Positions 8,113-18,721 of a stretch of DNA of 64,000 nucleotides are shown here, in pieces (the first letter of the stretch is position 1; each line of letters opens with the position of its first letter). Location of the stretch: NCBI RefSeq assembly GCF_016919245.1, contig NZ_JAFEJA010000001.1:2294001-2358000 (forward strand), given 5' to 3'. The translations under genes and the position numbers were made by a program. The notes beneath the pieces are model-generated. The model was not told where the DNA came from. It did no database searches and saw nothing but the letters and a program-made list of their open reading frames with translations. Source of the stretch: Streptomyces zhihengii (GTDB lineage: Bacteria; Actinomycetota; Actinomycetes; Streptomycetales; Streptomycetaceae).

Positions 8113-9711
8113 TCACCTCCGGGCATGCGCGGCGCCGTCGGCGGTGCGCTCGCGGGGCGCCCGGCCCGGGTGCCGGCGCCCCGGGGTGCCGACGGCCGGG
8201 CGGCCGGTGCCACTCGCGATCCGGCGGGTGCGGCGGCGGAGACGCCTGGCGGAGGAACTGGACCTGCGTCCGGCGCCCGGGACGGGGCGGCCTCCTGGCA
8301 GGGTGCCCTCGCCCTGCCGGGGCTCCGCGCCCGAGGCCGCGCTCCCGCTCCCGCCCGGCCGCGGGAGCGGGGAGGCACCGGCCGGAGCCGCGCGGCGGCC
8401 GCGGCGGGTGCGGCGTGCGGACGGCCGGGGCAGCGGGCGCGGGGCGCCACCACGGGGCGGGCCTTCGCCCTCTGTGGCGCGGGCGCCTCGTGCGGCGGCC
8501 GCGCTCCCCGAGTCCGCCACGTCGCCCGGGGCCGCGGAGAGGTGCCGGGAGGTGTCGCCGGGGGCCGTGGGCCAGTCCTGGTCCTGGCGCAGACAGTGCC
8601 GCAGCGTCTCCGGGTCGATGCCCTCGTTGCAGGCCTGGTGCAGCAACTGGGCGAAGACGTAGCCCGGATCGGTGCGGAGGGCCAGCCCGAGGGCGACCCT
8701 GGCCGACGGCTCGTCGCCCGTCGCCCAGGAGACCCAGCCGGCCAGCGTCAGCGGGGCCGCCGCATGGGCCTGGTAGAGACCGGCGCACCGGCGGGCCAGG
8801 GCCCGCCACAGCCGCAGGGCGGGCGCGGCGTCGACGCCCTCCATCCATTGCGCCGCCCGGACCCGGGTCCGGCGGTCCTGGAGGCCGAGGATCAGCGCCG
8901 CGGCCTCGCGGGCAGAGATGACGCGGTCGTCCTCGGCATCGGCCGCGGCGGCGGAGACGCCGGCTCCCTCTCCGGGCGACGACCGCGCCAGGCGGTCCAT
9001 GAGGCGGCGCGCGAGGTCCAGCGTCTCGACGGCGATGGCGCGCCGACCGCTCTCCTCCAGGGCCCGGGACAGGAGCGCCGCCCCCGCGTCGTCCAGCGCT
9101 CGGGTCTGGGCGGCGACGCCGGAGAAGGCCCGGGGCGCGAGGCGTGCCTCCATCTCCTTCTGGCTGCCGCGCACCCGTACGCCCGCGTAGGCGGCAGCGG
9201 CGGCCATGACCGAGGTGCCCGGGAGGGCGAGCGGCGTCCCTTCGGGCGGGCAGCAGCGGGCATCGGGGCAGCAGTAGGACCAGAAGCGGCCGTCCGAGAC
9301 GCACAGGGCCTCCAGGACGGGGACGTCGAGCGCCCCGCAGGCGGTCCGCAGGCGCTGGGCGAGCGGCCGCAGCCGCTCCATGACCCGCTCGCCGCTCTCG
9401 CCGGGCTCCGGATCCCGGCAGAGGAAGACGACCATCCCGTCGGGGCGCTCCCCGCGCCGCTCGCTGCCGTGGACGAGACAGCCGGCGAGCTGCTCCGCGA
9501 CCGGCGACCACTCCGCCGGGGACCGTGGGATGCCGAGCCTGACGCGGCCCCCGAACCGGCCGCGGCGGCCGTGCAGGGCGACGAGCACGATCGAGTCGCT
9601 GGGCTGGAAGCCCATCATGTACGGAAGGGCGTCGGCGAGTTCGGCGGGGCTGCGCAGGGTGATCTGCTGGGCGTCCGGACGGCCGCTGAGTGATTCACGG
9701 TGCTTGCTCAT
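8113..9711 (-). CDS. DUF4192 domain protein with low-complexity tail
   Basis: 532 residues. The start [10 protein letters not shown] leads to [25 protein letters not shown], the typical beginning of DUF4192, a conserved actinobacterial family without assigned function. The domain extends to about residue 400 ([19 protein letters not shown]). Beyond that the chain is Arg/Gly/Pro/Ala-rich and reads through the GC-repeat tract, so the exact C-terminus may be poorly conserved or affected by repeat slippage. It has no signal peptide or membrane segment. It is divergent from the RecQ-like helicase, sharing a 110-bp promoter region that contains two DnaA boxes. Confidence 0.83.
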   Translation of the reverse strand: MSKHRESLSGRPDAQQITLRSPAELADALPYMMGFQPSDSIVLVALHGRRGRFGGRVRLGIPRSPAEWSPVAEQLAGCLVHGSERRGERPDGMVVFLCRDPEPGESGERVMERLRPLAQRLRTACGALDVPVLEALCVSDGRFWSYCCPDARCCPPEGTPLALPGTSVMAAAAAYAGVRVRGSQKEMEARLAPRAFSGVAAQTRALDDAGAALLSRALEESGRRAIAVETLDLARRLMDRLARSSPGEGAGVSAAAADAEDDRVISAREAAALILGLQDRRTRVRAAQWMEGVDAAPALRLWRALARRCAGLYQAHAAAPLTLAGWVSWATGDEPSARVALGLALRTDPGYVFAQLLHQACNEGIDPETLRHCLRQDQDWPTAPGDTSRHLSAAPGDVADSGSAAAARGARATEGEGPPRGGAPRPLPRPSARRTRRGRRAAPAGASPLPRPGGSGSAASGAEPRQGEGTLPGGRPVPGAGRRSSSSARRLRRRTRRIASGTGRPAVGTPGRRHPGRAPRERTADGAAHARR

Positions 9712-9751
9712 GGCATGACCGTCTCGCGTACTTCGCCCCGCCGCGACCCCC

Positions 9752-9770
9752 TGTGGATAACTTGTCCACA
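9752..9770. promoter_or_regulatory. Inverted pair of DnaA boxes
   Basis: TGTGGATAA (9752-9760, the complement of TTATCCACA), one base, then TTGTCCACA (9762-9770). Both are high-quality DnaA boxes; TTGTCCACA is the preferred Streptomyces form. Back to back they make a near-perfect palindrome between the divergent DUF4192 and recQ-like starts. Confidence 0.7.
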
Positions 9771-9821
9771 GGTAGCGGGTGCGGTTCGCGTGTTGTCGGT
9801 GCCATCGGGTTGCATGGGGGC

Positions 9822-11993
9822 ATGACCAACGCAGACCGGGCGGAGCTCAGGGCCGCCGCCGACTCCGTCCTCGCCCGACTCGTGTCCGACACCACGGGCA
9901 CCGCCCGCCTGCGCGAGGACCAGTGGCGGGCGATCGAGGCGCTCGTGGCCGACCGGCGGCGGGCCCTGGTCGTCCAGCGCACAGGCTGGGGCAAGTCCGC
10001 CGTGTACTTCGTCGCCACGTCGCTGCTGCGCGCCCAGGGCAGCGGCCCCACCGTGATCGTCTCCCCGCTGCTGGCCCTGATGCGCAACCAGGTGGAGGCC
10101 GCGGCGCGTGCGGGCATCCGCGCTCGGACGATCAACTCCTCCAACACCGAGGAGTGGGAGACGGTGCAGGCCGAGGTGGCCGCCGGGGAGGTGGACGTCC
10201 TCCTGGTGAGCCCCGAGCGGCTCAACAACCCCGACTTCCGCGACCAGGTACTGCCCAGTCTCGCGGCGGCCACCGGTCTGCTGGTGGTGGACGAGGCCCA
10301 CTGCATCTCCGACTGGGGCCACGACTTCCGCCCCGACTACCGCAGGCTGCGCACGATGCTCGCGGACCTCCCCCGGGGCGTTCCCGTCCTCGCCACCACC
10401 GCGACGGCCAACGCCCGGGTGACGGCCGACGTCGCCGAGCAGCTCGGCACCGGCGCGGGCACCGACGCCCTCGTGCTCCGCGGGCCGCTCGACCGGGAGA
10501 GCCTCAGCCTGTCGGTGCTGCAACTGCCCGACGCCGCCCACCGGCTGGCCTGGCTCGCCGACCACCTCGGCGAGCTCCCCGGCTCGGGAATCATCTACAC
10601 GCTCACCGTGGCGGCGGCCGAGGAGGTCACGGCGTATCTGCGTCAGTGCGGCCATGTGGTGGCGTCCTACACCGGCCGCACGGAGAACGCGGACCGGCAG
10701 CAGGCGGAGGACGACCTGATCGCCAACAGGGTGAAGGCACTTGTGGCGACGTCGGCGCTCGGCATGGGATTCGACAAGCCCGACCTCGGCTTCGTCGTGC
10801 ATCTCGGCTCGCCCTCCTCCCCCATCGCCTACTACCAGCAGGTGGGCCGCGCGGGCCGTGGCGTGGAGCATGCCGAGGTGCTCCTGCTGCCGGGCAAGGA
10901 GGACGAGGCGATCTGGAAGTACTTCGCCTCGGTGGCGTTCCCGCCCGAGGAGATGGTGCGGCGCACCCTGGACGCCCTCGCCGCCGCGGACCGTCCGCTC
11001 TCGCTCCCGGCGCTGGAACCGCTGGTCGAGCTCCGCCGCACCCGCCTGGAGACCATGCTGAAGGTCCTCGACGTGGACGGCGCGGTGCACCGGGTGAAGG
11101 GCGGCTGGACGTCGACGGGCCGCCCCTGGACCTACGACGCGGAGCGCTACGCGTGGGTGGCCCGCCAGCGGGAGGCCGAGCAGCAGGCGATGCGCGACTA
11201 CGCACGGTCCACCGGCTGCCGGATGGAGTTCCTGCGGCTCAGGCTGGACGACGACCAGGCCGCGCCCTGCGGCCGCTGCGACAACTGCGCGGGGGCGCGC
11301 TTCGGCGACAAGGTGTCGGCCGCGGCCCTGGACGCCGCCCGCGGGGAGCTCGGACGGCCGGGCGTGGACCTGGAGCCCCGCAAGATGTGGCCCACGGGGC
11401 TCACCGCCGTCGGCATCAACCTCAAGGGCCGTATCCCCGAGGGCGAACTGTCCTTCACCGGGCGGGCGCTGGGCAGGCTCTCCGACATCGGCTGGGGCAA
11501 CCGGCTGCGGCCCATGGTCGACGCCCGGGCGGCCGACGGCCCGGTGCCGGACGACATGCTCGGTGCGGTCGTCACGGTCCTGTCGGACTGGGCGAAGGGG
11601 CCGGGCGGGTGGGCCTCGGGAGCGGCCGACGCCCCGCCCCGGCCGGCCGGTGTGGTCACCGTCGCCTCCCGCTCGCGGCCGGTGCTGGTCGGCTCCCTCG
11701 GCAGCCGGATCGCCGAGGTGGGCCGGATGCCGCTGCTGGGCTCCGTGGAGTACGCGCCCGAGCAGGCGGACCGTCACTTCTCCCGCACCAACAGCGCCCA
11801 GCGGGTCCGGGCGCTGCACGAGGCATTCGTCCTCCCCGAGGGCCTGGCCGACGCGGTGTCGCAGGCCGCCGGCCCCGTGCTGCTGGTCGACGACTACGCG
11901 GACAGCGGCTGGACGCTGGCGGTGGCGTCCCGGCTGCTGCTCAAGGCAGGCGCCAAGGGGGTGTTCCCGCTGGTGCTCGCCGTCCAGTCCTGA
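9822..11993 (+). CDS. RecQ-type ATP-dependent DNA helicase with C-terminal phosphoribosyltransferase-like domain
   Basis: 723 residues from the ATG at 9822. SF2 motifs: motif [11 protein letters not shown], motif [18 protein letters not shown] (the RecQ DEAH box and aromatic-rich loop), motif [11 protein letters not shown], and motif [12 protein letters not shown] RecQ zinc-binding module follows, with Cys in STGCRMEF and CGRCDNC. Between it and the C-terminus are several hundred residues without an HRDC domain I recognise. The last 40 residues contain [13 protein letters not shown], which matches the PRPP-binding loop of type I phosphoribosyltransferases. The protein probably unwinds recombination or repair intermediates; the role of the PRT-like part is unknown. 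The ribosome site (GGGGG) is unusually close to the ATG. Confidence 0.88.
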   Translation: MTNADRAELRAAADSVLARLVSDTTGTARLREDQWRAIEALVADRRRALVVQRTGWGKSAVYFVATSLLRAQGSGPTVIVSPLLALMRNQVEAAARAGIRARTINSSNTEEWETVQAEVAAGEVDVLLVSPERLNNPDFRDQVLPSLAAATGLLVVDEAHCISDWGHDFRPDYRRLRTMLADLPRGVPVLATTATANARVTADVAEQLGTGAGTDALVLRGPLDRESLSLSVLQLPDAAHRLAWLADHLGELPGSGIIYTLTVAAAEEVTAYLRQCGHVVASYTGRTENADRQQAEDDLIANRVKALVATSALGMGFDKPDLGFVVHLGSPSSPIAYYQQVGRAGRGVEHAEVLLLPGKEDEAIWKYFASVAFPPEEMVRRTLDALAAADRPLSLPALEPLVELRRTRLETMLKVLDVDGAVHRVKGGWTSTGRPWTYDAERYAWVARQREAEQQAMRDYARSTGCRMEFLRLRLDDDQAAPCGRCDNCAGARFGDKVSAAALDAARGELGRPGVDLEPRKMWPTGLTAVGINLKGRIPEGELSFTGRALGRLSDIGWGNRLRPMVDARAADGPVPDDMLGAVVTVLSDWAKGPGGWASGAADAPPRPAGVVTVASRSRPVLVGSLGSRIAEVGRMPLLGSVEYAPEQADRHFSRTNSAQRVRALHEAFVLPEGLADAVSQAAGPVLLVDDYADSGWTLAVASRLLLKAGAKGVFPLVLAVQS

Positions 11994-12307
11994 TTTCTGA
12001 CGGACCGTCAAAGGAGGTTGCCTGCACACTGCTACCGCCCGGTCGCCCAGGGTCCCAAAGGGGGCGTTCCGATCCGGCCAGAGTGCGACGGGAGGGAGTG
12101 AATGCGCGTCGAGTGGGCAGGGATATGAGCCACATATCAACCGATTCCCGTCGGTCCCGCCAAATTGCTCGTTGCCGCAGGGTCATGCGACAGGAAGAAT
12201 TGAACTGCTCCCCGCTCGGGCCCGATCGGTCCTGATGGGCCCTGCTGCGGTGCGCCCTCACCCGACACCCCTGCCCGCTCTGTGGGCGCGTATGCGAAGG
12301 GAGGACC
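11994..12307. other. Intergenic region with two palindromes
   Basis: 314 bp without a gene. TGACGG-A-CCGTCA (11998-12010) begins right after the helicase stop. GATATG-AGCCA-CATATC (12122-12138) sits about 170 bp before the next start. Each could be a regulator site. No clear terminator or promoter was found. Confidence 0.55.
12122..12138. promoter_or_regulatory. Perfect inverted repeat upstream of 12308 gene
   Basis: GATATG and CATATC, 6-bp arms around AGCCA, in an AT-richer patch. It is a possible operator; no regulator can be named. Confidence 0.3.
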
Positions 12308-12937
12308 GTGACCTTCGGATTCGCTTCGTCCGCAGCCTCTTCGATCACCTCGTCGACAGGCTCCGCCAGCCGCCTTGCCCGCATGCTGGAGCCCGCCGAG
12401 TGGGCGGCGGCGGGGATCCCGCTGCTGCGCAACCCCCGCGAGGTGGTCAGTGGACTGCATGCCCGGCACAGTCCGGCGCCGGCGACCGCCGTCGTCGCCG
12501 TGCTCGACCACGAGGAGCGACTGGCCGCCAGCGCGTCGTTCTCCCGCCGCCCGGCTCCGGCGGACGGCTGGGACTTCCGCAACGCGCTGCTGGCCCACCT
12601 GCGCCGCGTCATCCCGCACGATCTGCGCCGCCGCACCCCGGTGCGGACCGCGGTACTGCTCTACTGCCGTGACGGCGACGAGCGCTGGACGGAGGAGGAC
12701 GGCGCCTGGATGTGGGGGCTGCGCGACGCGTGCACGCTCCACGGGCTCCGCTGCGGCGCCTACATCACGCTGACGCGGGGCGGCTGGCAGGTGCTGGGCG
12801 AAGGGCGCGGAGGCAGGCAGCCCAGCTCGACGACGAGACCGGGCCGCCTGTCGGACGCGTCGTTCGACAGTGCGCCGGCGCTCCTGCGCACCGCGGGCGG
12901 GGCGTCCGAGGCCCTGCGGCGCACCGCCGCCCGCTGA
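12308..12937 (+). CDS. Conserved hypothetical protein
   Basis: 209 residues from a GTG with GGGAGG 4 nt upstream. After a Ser/Thr-rich lead there is a folded-looking core (about 30-165): LEPAEWAAAGIPLLRNPREVVSG, then TAVVAVLDHEERLAA, LLAHLRRVIPHDLRRRTPV and TAVLLYCRDGDERWTEED. Alternating beta and alpha segments suggest a small cytoplasmic alpha/beta protein. The C-terminus is Ser/Arg-rich and probably disordered. It has no signal peptide or transmembrane helix. I do not recognise the family. A 213-bp gap follows before the convergent gene. Confidence 0.7.
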   Translation: MTFGFASSAASSITSSTGSASRLARMLEPAEWAAAGIPLLRNPREVVSGLHARHSPAPATAVVAVLDHEERLAASASFSRRPAPADGWDFRNALLAHLRRVIPHDLRRRTPVRTAVLLYCRDGDERWTEEDGAWMWGLRDACTLHGLRCGAYITLTRGGWQVLGEGRGGRQPSSTTRPGRLSDASFDSAPALLRTAGGASEALRRTAAR

Positions 12938-13149
12938 CCGCACCGGGCGAGCACCGGGCGCGGACGTCCGCGCCGTGCCCGCGCCCGCCCGGGACACCCA
13001 CGGCCGGCCCGGCCCGCCGGCTGCCCTGCGGGGCAGCCGGTACGCGGCGAGCCCGCTCCGGCGGACGGAGCCGGACGCCGTGCAGGGGCCGGAGGCCGCG
13101 GGGCCGGACAGGAGCCGAACGCCGGGCGGGGCCGGAGGCCGGCCGGCAG

Positions 13150-13776
13150 TCAGACGCCGGCGCCGGCGCCGAGGACCGCGTCGATCCGCTGGGGATCGCC
13201 GCAGACGATCAGCAGCGTCGCCGCCTTGGCCAGCGCCGCGGGCAGCACCCGGGCCGCAGCCTCGTCGGAGCCGCCGTTGACGGCCACGACGACCACCGGA
13301 CGGCCTGCCGCACGCTGCACGGCCACCCCGTCCGCGTAGAACACGTCGTCGCGGGCGACCTGCTGGGCCCAGTAGGCGGACTCGCCGAAGGAGAGTTCGT
13401 GGGCCGCCCACGGGTGCTGACCGCCGGTGGTGAGCACCAGCACCTCGCCGGGCGCACGGCCCGAGTCGAGCAGCAGGTCGACCGCCTCGTCGGCGGCGTC
13501 GAGGGCGCCGTCCTCCGGGGCGGGGATGAGCTGGATCTGCGGCGCGGAGGGCTTCTCCTCGCCGGGCCGCTGGGGCTTCCGTGCGGCGGGGGCGGGCCGC
13601 GGCGCGGAGGGTGCGGGCCGGGCCGGGCCGGGGCCCGGGTGTCCGGGACGCGGGGAGGCCGCGGAACGCGGACCGGGTACGGGACGGGGGGTCGGCGCGG
13701 TGCGGCCTGCGGCCGGAGTGACGCGGGGACCCTGGGCGCTCTCGTGAATCTGAGGCTCCTCGGGGATGAGAGGCAT
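13150..13776 (-). CDS. Hypothetical protein with degenerate helicase-C-like domain
   Basis: 208 residues if the ATG at 13776 (MPLIPEEPQIHES) is correct; the frame stays open far upstream and there is no strong ribosome site, so the start is uncertain. Residues 1-75 are Pro/Ala/Arg-rich and likely disordered. Residues 80-208 form an alpha/beta domain (APGEVLVLTTGGQHPWAAHEL, VVVVAVNGG, AAALAKAATLLIVCGDPQRID). That region recalls the C-terminal motor subdomain of UvrD-like SF1 helicases (the motif VI neighbourhood), but the catalytic Arg residues and any Walker A are absent. The resemblance is my inference. Function unknown. Confidence 0.65.
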   Translation of the reverse strand: MPLIPEEPQIHESAQGPRVTPAAGRTAPTPRPVPGPRSAASPRPGHPGPGPARPAPSAPRPAPAARKPQRPGEEKPSAPQIQLIPAPEDGALDAADEAVDLLLDSGRAPGEVLVLTTGGQHPWAAHELSFGESAYWAQQVARDDVFYADGVAVQRAAGRPVVVVAVNGGSDEAAARVLPAALAKAATLLIVCGDPQRIDAVLGAGAGV

Positions 13777-13859
13777 GAGTGGATGTCTATCAAATGCCGG
13801 TGCGCGGGGCACCGGCGGGTGGGCACACAAGTGCGAGTGGCTGCCGGGCGGCGTGCGGT

Positions 13860-14561
13860 TCAGAAGTCGAAGCCGAGCTGGCCCCCGCTTTCCAGTGCCG
13901 CCGCCTCCGGGGTGAGCCGGACCTTCTTCAGGTGCCGCCACCGCGGCAGCCCGTCGAGATACGCCCAGCTGAGCCGGTGGTGCGGGGTGGGCCCCAGCTC
14001 CGCGAGCGCCGCCTTGTGGACGGGCGAGGGGTACCCCGCGTTCTCGGCGAAGCCGAAGACGGAGAACTCGCCCTGCAGTTCGGCCATCATGGCGTCCCTG
14101 CGCACCTTGGCGATCACGGAGGCCGCCGCCACGGCCACGCAGGACTGGTCGCCCTTGATCACCGTGCGCACCTGCCACGGCACGCCGAGGTAGTCGTGCT
14201 TGCCGTCGAGGATGACCGCGTCGGGACGGACGGGCAGGGCGTCCAGCGCACGAACGGCGGCGAGCCGCAGCGCGGCCGTCATGCCGAGTTCGTCGATCTC
14301 CTCGGGTGAGGAGTGCCCGAGGGCGTACGCGGTGACCCAGGACTCCAGATGGTCCGCGAGTTCGGTGCGCCGCTTCGGGGTGATCAGCTTGGAGTCGGTG
14401 AGACCTGGGGGCGGGCGGCGCAGTCCGGTGATCGCCGCGCAGACGGTCACCGGTCCGGCCCAGGCCCCCCGGCCCACTTCGTCGACACCTGCGACGATCC
14501 TGGCTCCGGTGGTGGCCCGGATCGATCGCTCGACTGTGTGGGTGGGTGGTTCGTACGGCAT
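13860..14561 (-). CDS. rnhB: Ribonuclease HII
   Basis: 233 residues. It endonucleolytically removes RNA from RNA-DNA hybrids and single ribonucleotides left in DNA. The signature [20 protein letters not shown] (about 23-42) contains the first two catalytic acids, Asp27 and Glu28. The third is the Asp of ILDGKHDY, and the last acidic residue is in [10 protein letters not shown]. The C-terminal HHRLSWAY helix is typical. Length is normal for the family. It lies downstream of the tetR-like gene on the same strand, with 108 bp between, probably transcribed independently. Confidence 0.96.
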   Translation of the reverse strand: MPYEPPTHTVERSIRATTGARIVAGVDEVGRGAWAGPVTVCAAITGLRRPPPGLTDSKLITPKRRTELADHLESWVTAYALGHSSPEEIDELGMTAALRLAAVRALDALPVRPDAVILDGKHDYLGVPWQVRTVIKGDQSCVAVAAASVIAKVRRDAMMAELQGEFSVFGFAENAGYPSPVHKAALAELGPTPHHRLSWAYLDGLPRWRHLKKVRLTPEAAALESGGQLGFDF

Positions 14562-14669
14562 GGCGCCAGCAAGGGTACGCCGCCGGGGACGGCGGGCGAC
14601 ACCCGGATTCCGTCACGACTTCGACAGCCCCGCGCCGGGCGGCGCACCCCGGCGGGCGGGAACGGGCCG

Positions 14670-15296
14670 TCAGCCGTCCGCGGTGCGCAGCAGGGGGACC
14701 ATCACACGGTCCACCATCTCGGCGAGATCCTGGTCCGGCCATTCGCTTCCGCATACCTTGCTGCGGTACATCAGCAGCCCGGGGACCACGTCGAAGACCA
14801 GCTCGCAGACGGCGTCCGCCCGCACGTCGCCGCGCCGTACGCCGCGTTTCACCACGTCCCGGAAGAGCCGGGTGGACGGGTCGATCACCCGGCTCACGAT
14901 GACGCCCTGGAAGCGCTCGGCGGAGGCGGCGTCGCATTCGTGAAGCACGGCCCGCAGGGCCAGCCCCGACCGGGAGAACATCGCGTCGCGCACGTCCCGG
15001 CACACCTGGTACAGGTCCTCCCGGATGCAGCCGCGGTCGGCGGCCTCGTCCAGCACGGGGATGCCGGCCTTGAGGGCGTCCACGACCAGGTCCTCCTTGG
15101 AGGGCCAGCGGCGGTACACGGCCGCCTTGCCGGTCTGGGCCGCGGCGGCGACCCCCTCCATGGTGAGGCCGCTCCAGCCCACGGTGCTCAGCTGCTCCAG
15201 GGCGGCTTCCAGAATGGCGCGCTCCAGCACGGGTCCGCGCCGGCGCAGCGGCGCCGGCGGGGGCTGCCCGGCAGGAGCCCAGCGCGAAGTGACCAT
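14670..15296 (-). CDS. TetR-family repressor of the adjacent efflux pump
   Basis: 208 residues from the ATG at 15296, chosen because GGAGAG is 6 nt upstream; an in-frame ATG at 15302 abuts that site. The TetR helix-turn-helix spans about 25-75 (AILEAALEQLSTVGWSGLTMEG, then TGKAAVYRRWPSKEDLV). The helical C-terminal ligand domain contains GLALRAVLHECDA and FRDVVKRGVRRGDVR. It is divergent from an MFS exporter, and two copies of a GTGAACG palindrome lie between them. This is the standard arrangement for a drug-responsive local repressor. The inducer is unknown. Confidence 0.92.
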   Translation of the reverse strand: MVTSRWAPAGQPPPAPLRRRGPVLERAILEAALEQLSTVGWSGLTMEGVAAAAQTGKAAVYRRWPSKEDLVVDALKAGIPVLDEAADRGCIREDLYQVCRDVRDAMFSRSGLALRAVLHECDAASAERFQGVIVSRVIDPSTRLFRDVVKRGVRRGDVRADAVCELVFDVVPGLLMYRSKVCGSEWPDQDLAEMVDRVMVPLLRTADG

Positions 15297-15323
15297 GACC
15301 ATCTCTCCGTTGGGGACTGCGGA

Positions 15324-15351
15324 CGACAGTGAACGCTTGCGTTCACTGTCG
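15324..15351. promoter_or_regulatory. TetR operator 1
   Basis: A perfect inverted repeat with 13-bp arms around TT; the core is GTGAACGC-TT-GCGTTCAC. It begins 28 nt upstream of the tetR start. The second copy is centred 50 bp to the right. Confidence 0.82.
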
Positions 15352-15377
15352 GGGTTTCTCTACGGTTGACCGGCGAG

Positions 15378-15397
15378 AGTGAACGGATGCGTTCACT
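15378..15397. promoter_or_regulatory. TetR operator 2 at the MFS promoter
   Basis: AGTGAACG-GATG-CGTTCACT, 8-bp arms, sharing the half-site of operator 1. TTGACC (15366-15371) just upstream could be the MFS -35, which places the operator over the -10 region. Confidence 0.8.
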
Positions 15398-15420
15398 AAC
15401 TTTCCTGTGGGGGATACGAC

Positions 15421-16977
<1,557 letters not shown>

Positions 16978-17001
16978 CCTCCTCCGTGACGGGCCGTGCG
17001 G

Positions 17002-17048
17002 CCCGCCGCGGTACGGGCCGTGCGGGGGGCGGTCCGTACCGCGGCGGG
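17002..17048. terminator. Bidirectional hairpin terminator
   Basis: Perfect 15-bp arms (CCCGCCGCGGTACGG and its complement) around a 17-nt loop, between the convergent MFS and ADP-ribosylglycohydrolase genes. Confidence 0.85.
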
Positions 17049-17056
17049 TCCGGGGC

Positions 17057-17965
17057 TCAGGCGGCCGGGGCCCCGGGGAGCCAGTCCGGCAGTGCCTCGG
17101 TGCGCTCCAGCCACGCGGCGGGCGGGCGGCCCCCGGCGGCCGCCACCACACCGCAGGCGATCGCGCAGGTGGTGTCGACGTCGCCGCCGACCTGCGCGGT
17201 GGTCCAGAAGGTCTGCTCGAAGTCGCCGAGCGAGCGGGCCGCCGACCAGAGCGCGAACGGCACGGTGTCGTGGGCGCTGGTGCGCCGCCCGCTGCCGAGG
17301 ACCGCGGCGACCGTGCCCGCGTCCCCGTAGTCGAGCATGTCCCGGGCCCGGCGCAGCCCGGCGCCCACCGCACTGCGGGGCACCAGGGCGACCACGCCGT
17401 CGAGCAGTTCCCCGGGGCCCGGTGTGCCCGCCGGGTTCGCGGCGAGCGCCGCCGCGGCGGCCACGGCCATCGCGCCCACGACCGCCTCGCGGTGCTGGTG
17501 GGTGGTGTAGGAGGAGATCTCGGCCTGGTGGGTCGCCTGCTCCGGGTCGTCCGCGTACCAGGCGCCGAGCGGCGCGATCCGCATCGCCGAGCCGTTGCCC
17601 CAGGACCCCTGGCCGTTGAAGAGTCCGGAGGCGAGCACCCGCCAGTCGTCCCCTTCCCGGACCAGGCGCAGCAGCCGGTTGACCGCCGGCCCGTAGCCGC
17701 GGTCGAAGTCGTGGTGCTCGGCGAACGACAGGGCGAGGGCGTCCTGGTCGACCCGGCCGTGGCGGGCGAGCACGGCCAGTACGGAGCAGGCCATCTCGGT
17801 GTCGTCGGTCCACTGCCACGGGGACGGCGGCAGTTCACGCCGTTTGAGCAGGGGATAGTGCGAAGGAACGAAGAACTGGGAGCCCAGTGCGTCTCCCACG
17901 GACAGTCCGCGCAGGCTGTCCAGGGCGCGTGCGAAGCGCCGCTCGGATGAGGAATCAGCGGTCAT
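17057..17965 (-). CDS. ADP-ribosylglycohydrolase family protein
   Basis: 302 residues. It has the DraG/ARH fold: LRGLSVGDALGSQFF near the N-terminus, WQWTDDTEMACSVL (metal-binding TDDT) at about 50-65, and GGDVDTTCAIACGVVAA near the C-terminus, carrying the second metal-binding acidic cluster. Family members remove ADP-ribose from proteins, DNA or small molecules using two Mg ions; the target here cannot be read from sequence. It starts 13 nt after the histidine phosphatase gene ends, so the two are likely cotranscribed. Cytoplasmic, with no signal sequence. Confidence 0.92.
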   Translation of the reverse strand: MTADSSSERRFARALDSLRGLSVGDALGSQFFVPSHYPLLKRRELPPSPWQWTDDTEMACSVLAVLARHGRVDQDALALSFAEHHDFDRGYGPAVNRLLRLVREGDDWRVLASGLFNGQGSWGNGSAMRIAPLGAWYADDPEQATHQAEISSYTTHQHREAVVGAMAVAAAAALAANPAGTPGPGELLDGVVALVPRSAVGAGLRRARDMLDYGDAGTVAAVLGSGRRTSAHDTVPFALWSAARSLGDFEQTFWTTAQVGGDVDTTCAIACGVVAAAGGRPPAAWLERTEALPDWLPGAPAA

Positions 17966-17977
17966 CTTCCCGCCACT

Positions 17978-18637
17978 CTAGCCGGTGGCCCCGTACGGCT
18001 CCGGGGTCCGCCACCGCTCGAAGGGCCGGTCCAGCGCGTAGCGGCCGTGGCTCTGGAGCTCCAGCACCCGCGTCTCACCGTTGTCCGGATTGGACAGCGA
18101 CTCGAATTCGGCCACGGACCAGTGGAACCAGCGCATGCAGAACAGCCGCATGGTGAGTCCGTGGGTGACCAGCAGCACGTTCGGCGGGTGGTCGGGCGAC
18201 TCGAAGGAGCGGTGCAGGCTCTCCAGGAACGCCCCGACCCGGTCGTAGACGTCCGCCCCGGACTCGCCCTGCGCGAAGCGGTAGAAGAAGTGCCCGTAGG
18301 CGTCCCGGTACGCCTTCTGCAGGCGTACGTCCTCGCGGTCCTGCCAGTTGCCCCAGTCCTGCTCCCGCAGCCGGGGCTCCTCGCGGACCCGTACCCGGTC
18401 CGGGGCGAGGCCGAAGGCGCGGAACGTCTGGTGGGTGCGGCGGTAGGGGGAGATGTAGACGCTGACCCGCTCGTCGCCGAAGAGTTCGCGCAGCCGGCCG
18501 CCGGTCTCCGCGGCCTGCTCCTGTCCCCGGCCGGTCAGCCGGAGCGCGTGGTCCGGCTCGCGTTCGTAGACCGTGTCGTCGGCGTTGCCCACCGATTCCC
18601 CGTGCCGGACAAGGACGATGCGTCGCGGTCGTGCCAT
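17978..18637 (-). CDS. Histidine phosphatase family protein (phosphoglycerate mutase-like)
   Basis: 219 residues. The N-terminal IVLVRHGESVGNADD holds the RHG phospho-acceptor motif (His12). SPYRRTHQTFRAF carries the second conserved Arg, and LLVTHGLTMRLF the distal catalytic His. GNWQDRED and GESGADVYDRVG match phosphatase members rather than glycolytic mutases. It probably dephosphorylates a small metabolite, unidentified. It is the first gene of a two-gene unit with the ADP-ribosylglycohydrolase; a joint role in clearing ADP-ribose products is only a guess. Confidence 0.92.
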   Translation of the reverse strand: MARPRRIVLVRHGESVGNADDTVYEREPDHALRLTGRGQEQAAETGGRLRELFGDERVSVYISPYRRTHQTFRAFGLAPDRVRVREEPRLREQDWGNWQDREDVRLQKAYRDAYGHFFYRFAQGESGADVYDRVGAFLESLHRSFESPDHPPNVLLVTHGLTMRLFCMRWFHWSVAEFESLSNPDNGETRVLELQSHGRYALDRPFERWRTPEPYGATG

Positions 18638-18721
18638 ACCCCGACCTTAGGGCCTCGCATCCGGATCACGCCGGGCGCACCCCTGCGCCGCGGTGTCCGC
18701 TCCCGCGGGCGGGCGCGCTGG

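Noticed and set aside
9708..12140. An 810-codon minus-strand frame over the helicase
   Set aside because: His/Gly/Arg/Val-rich shadow of the RecQ-like gene with no domain and no ribosome site.
12001..12240. Coding continuation of the plus-strand frame after the helicase stop
   Set aside because: The overlapping frame is the out-of-frame shadow of the helicase; the region has no independent ribosome site or motif.
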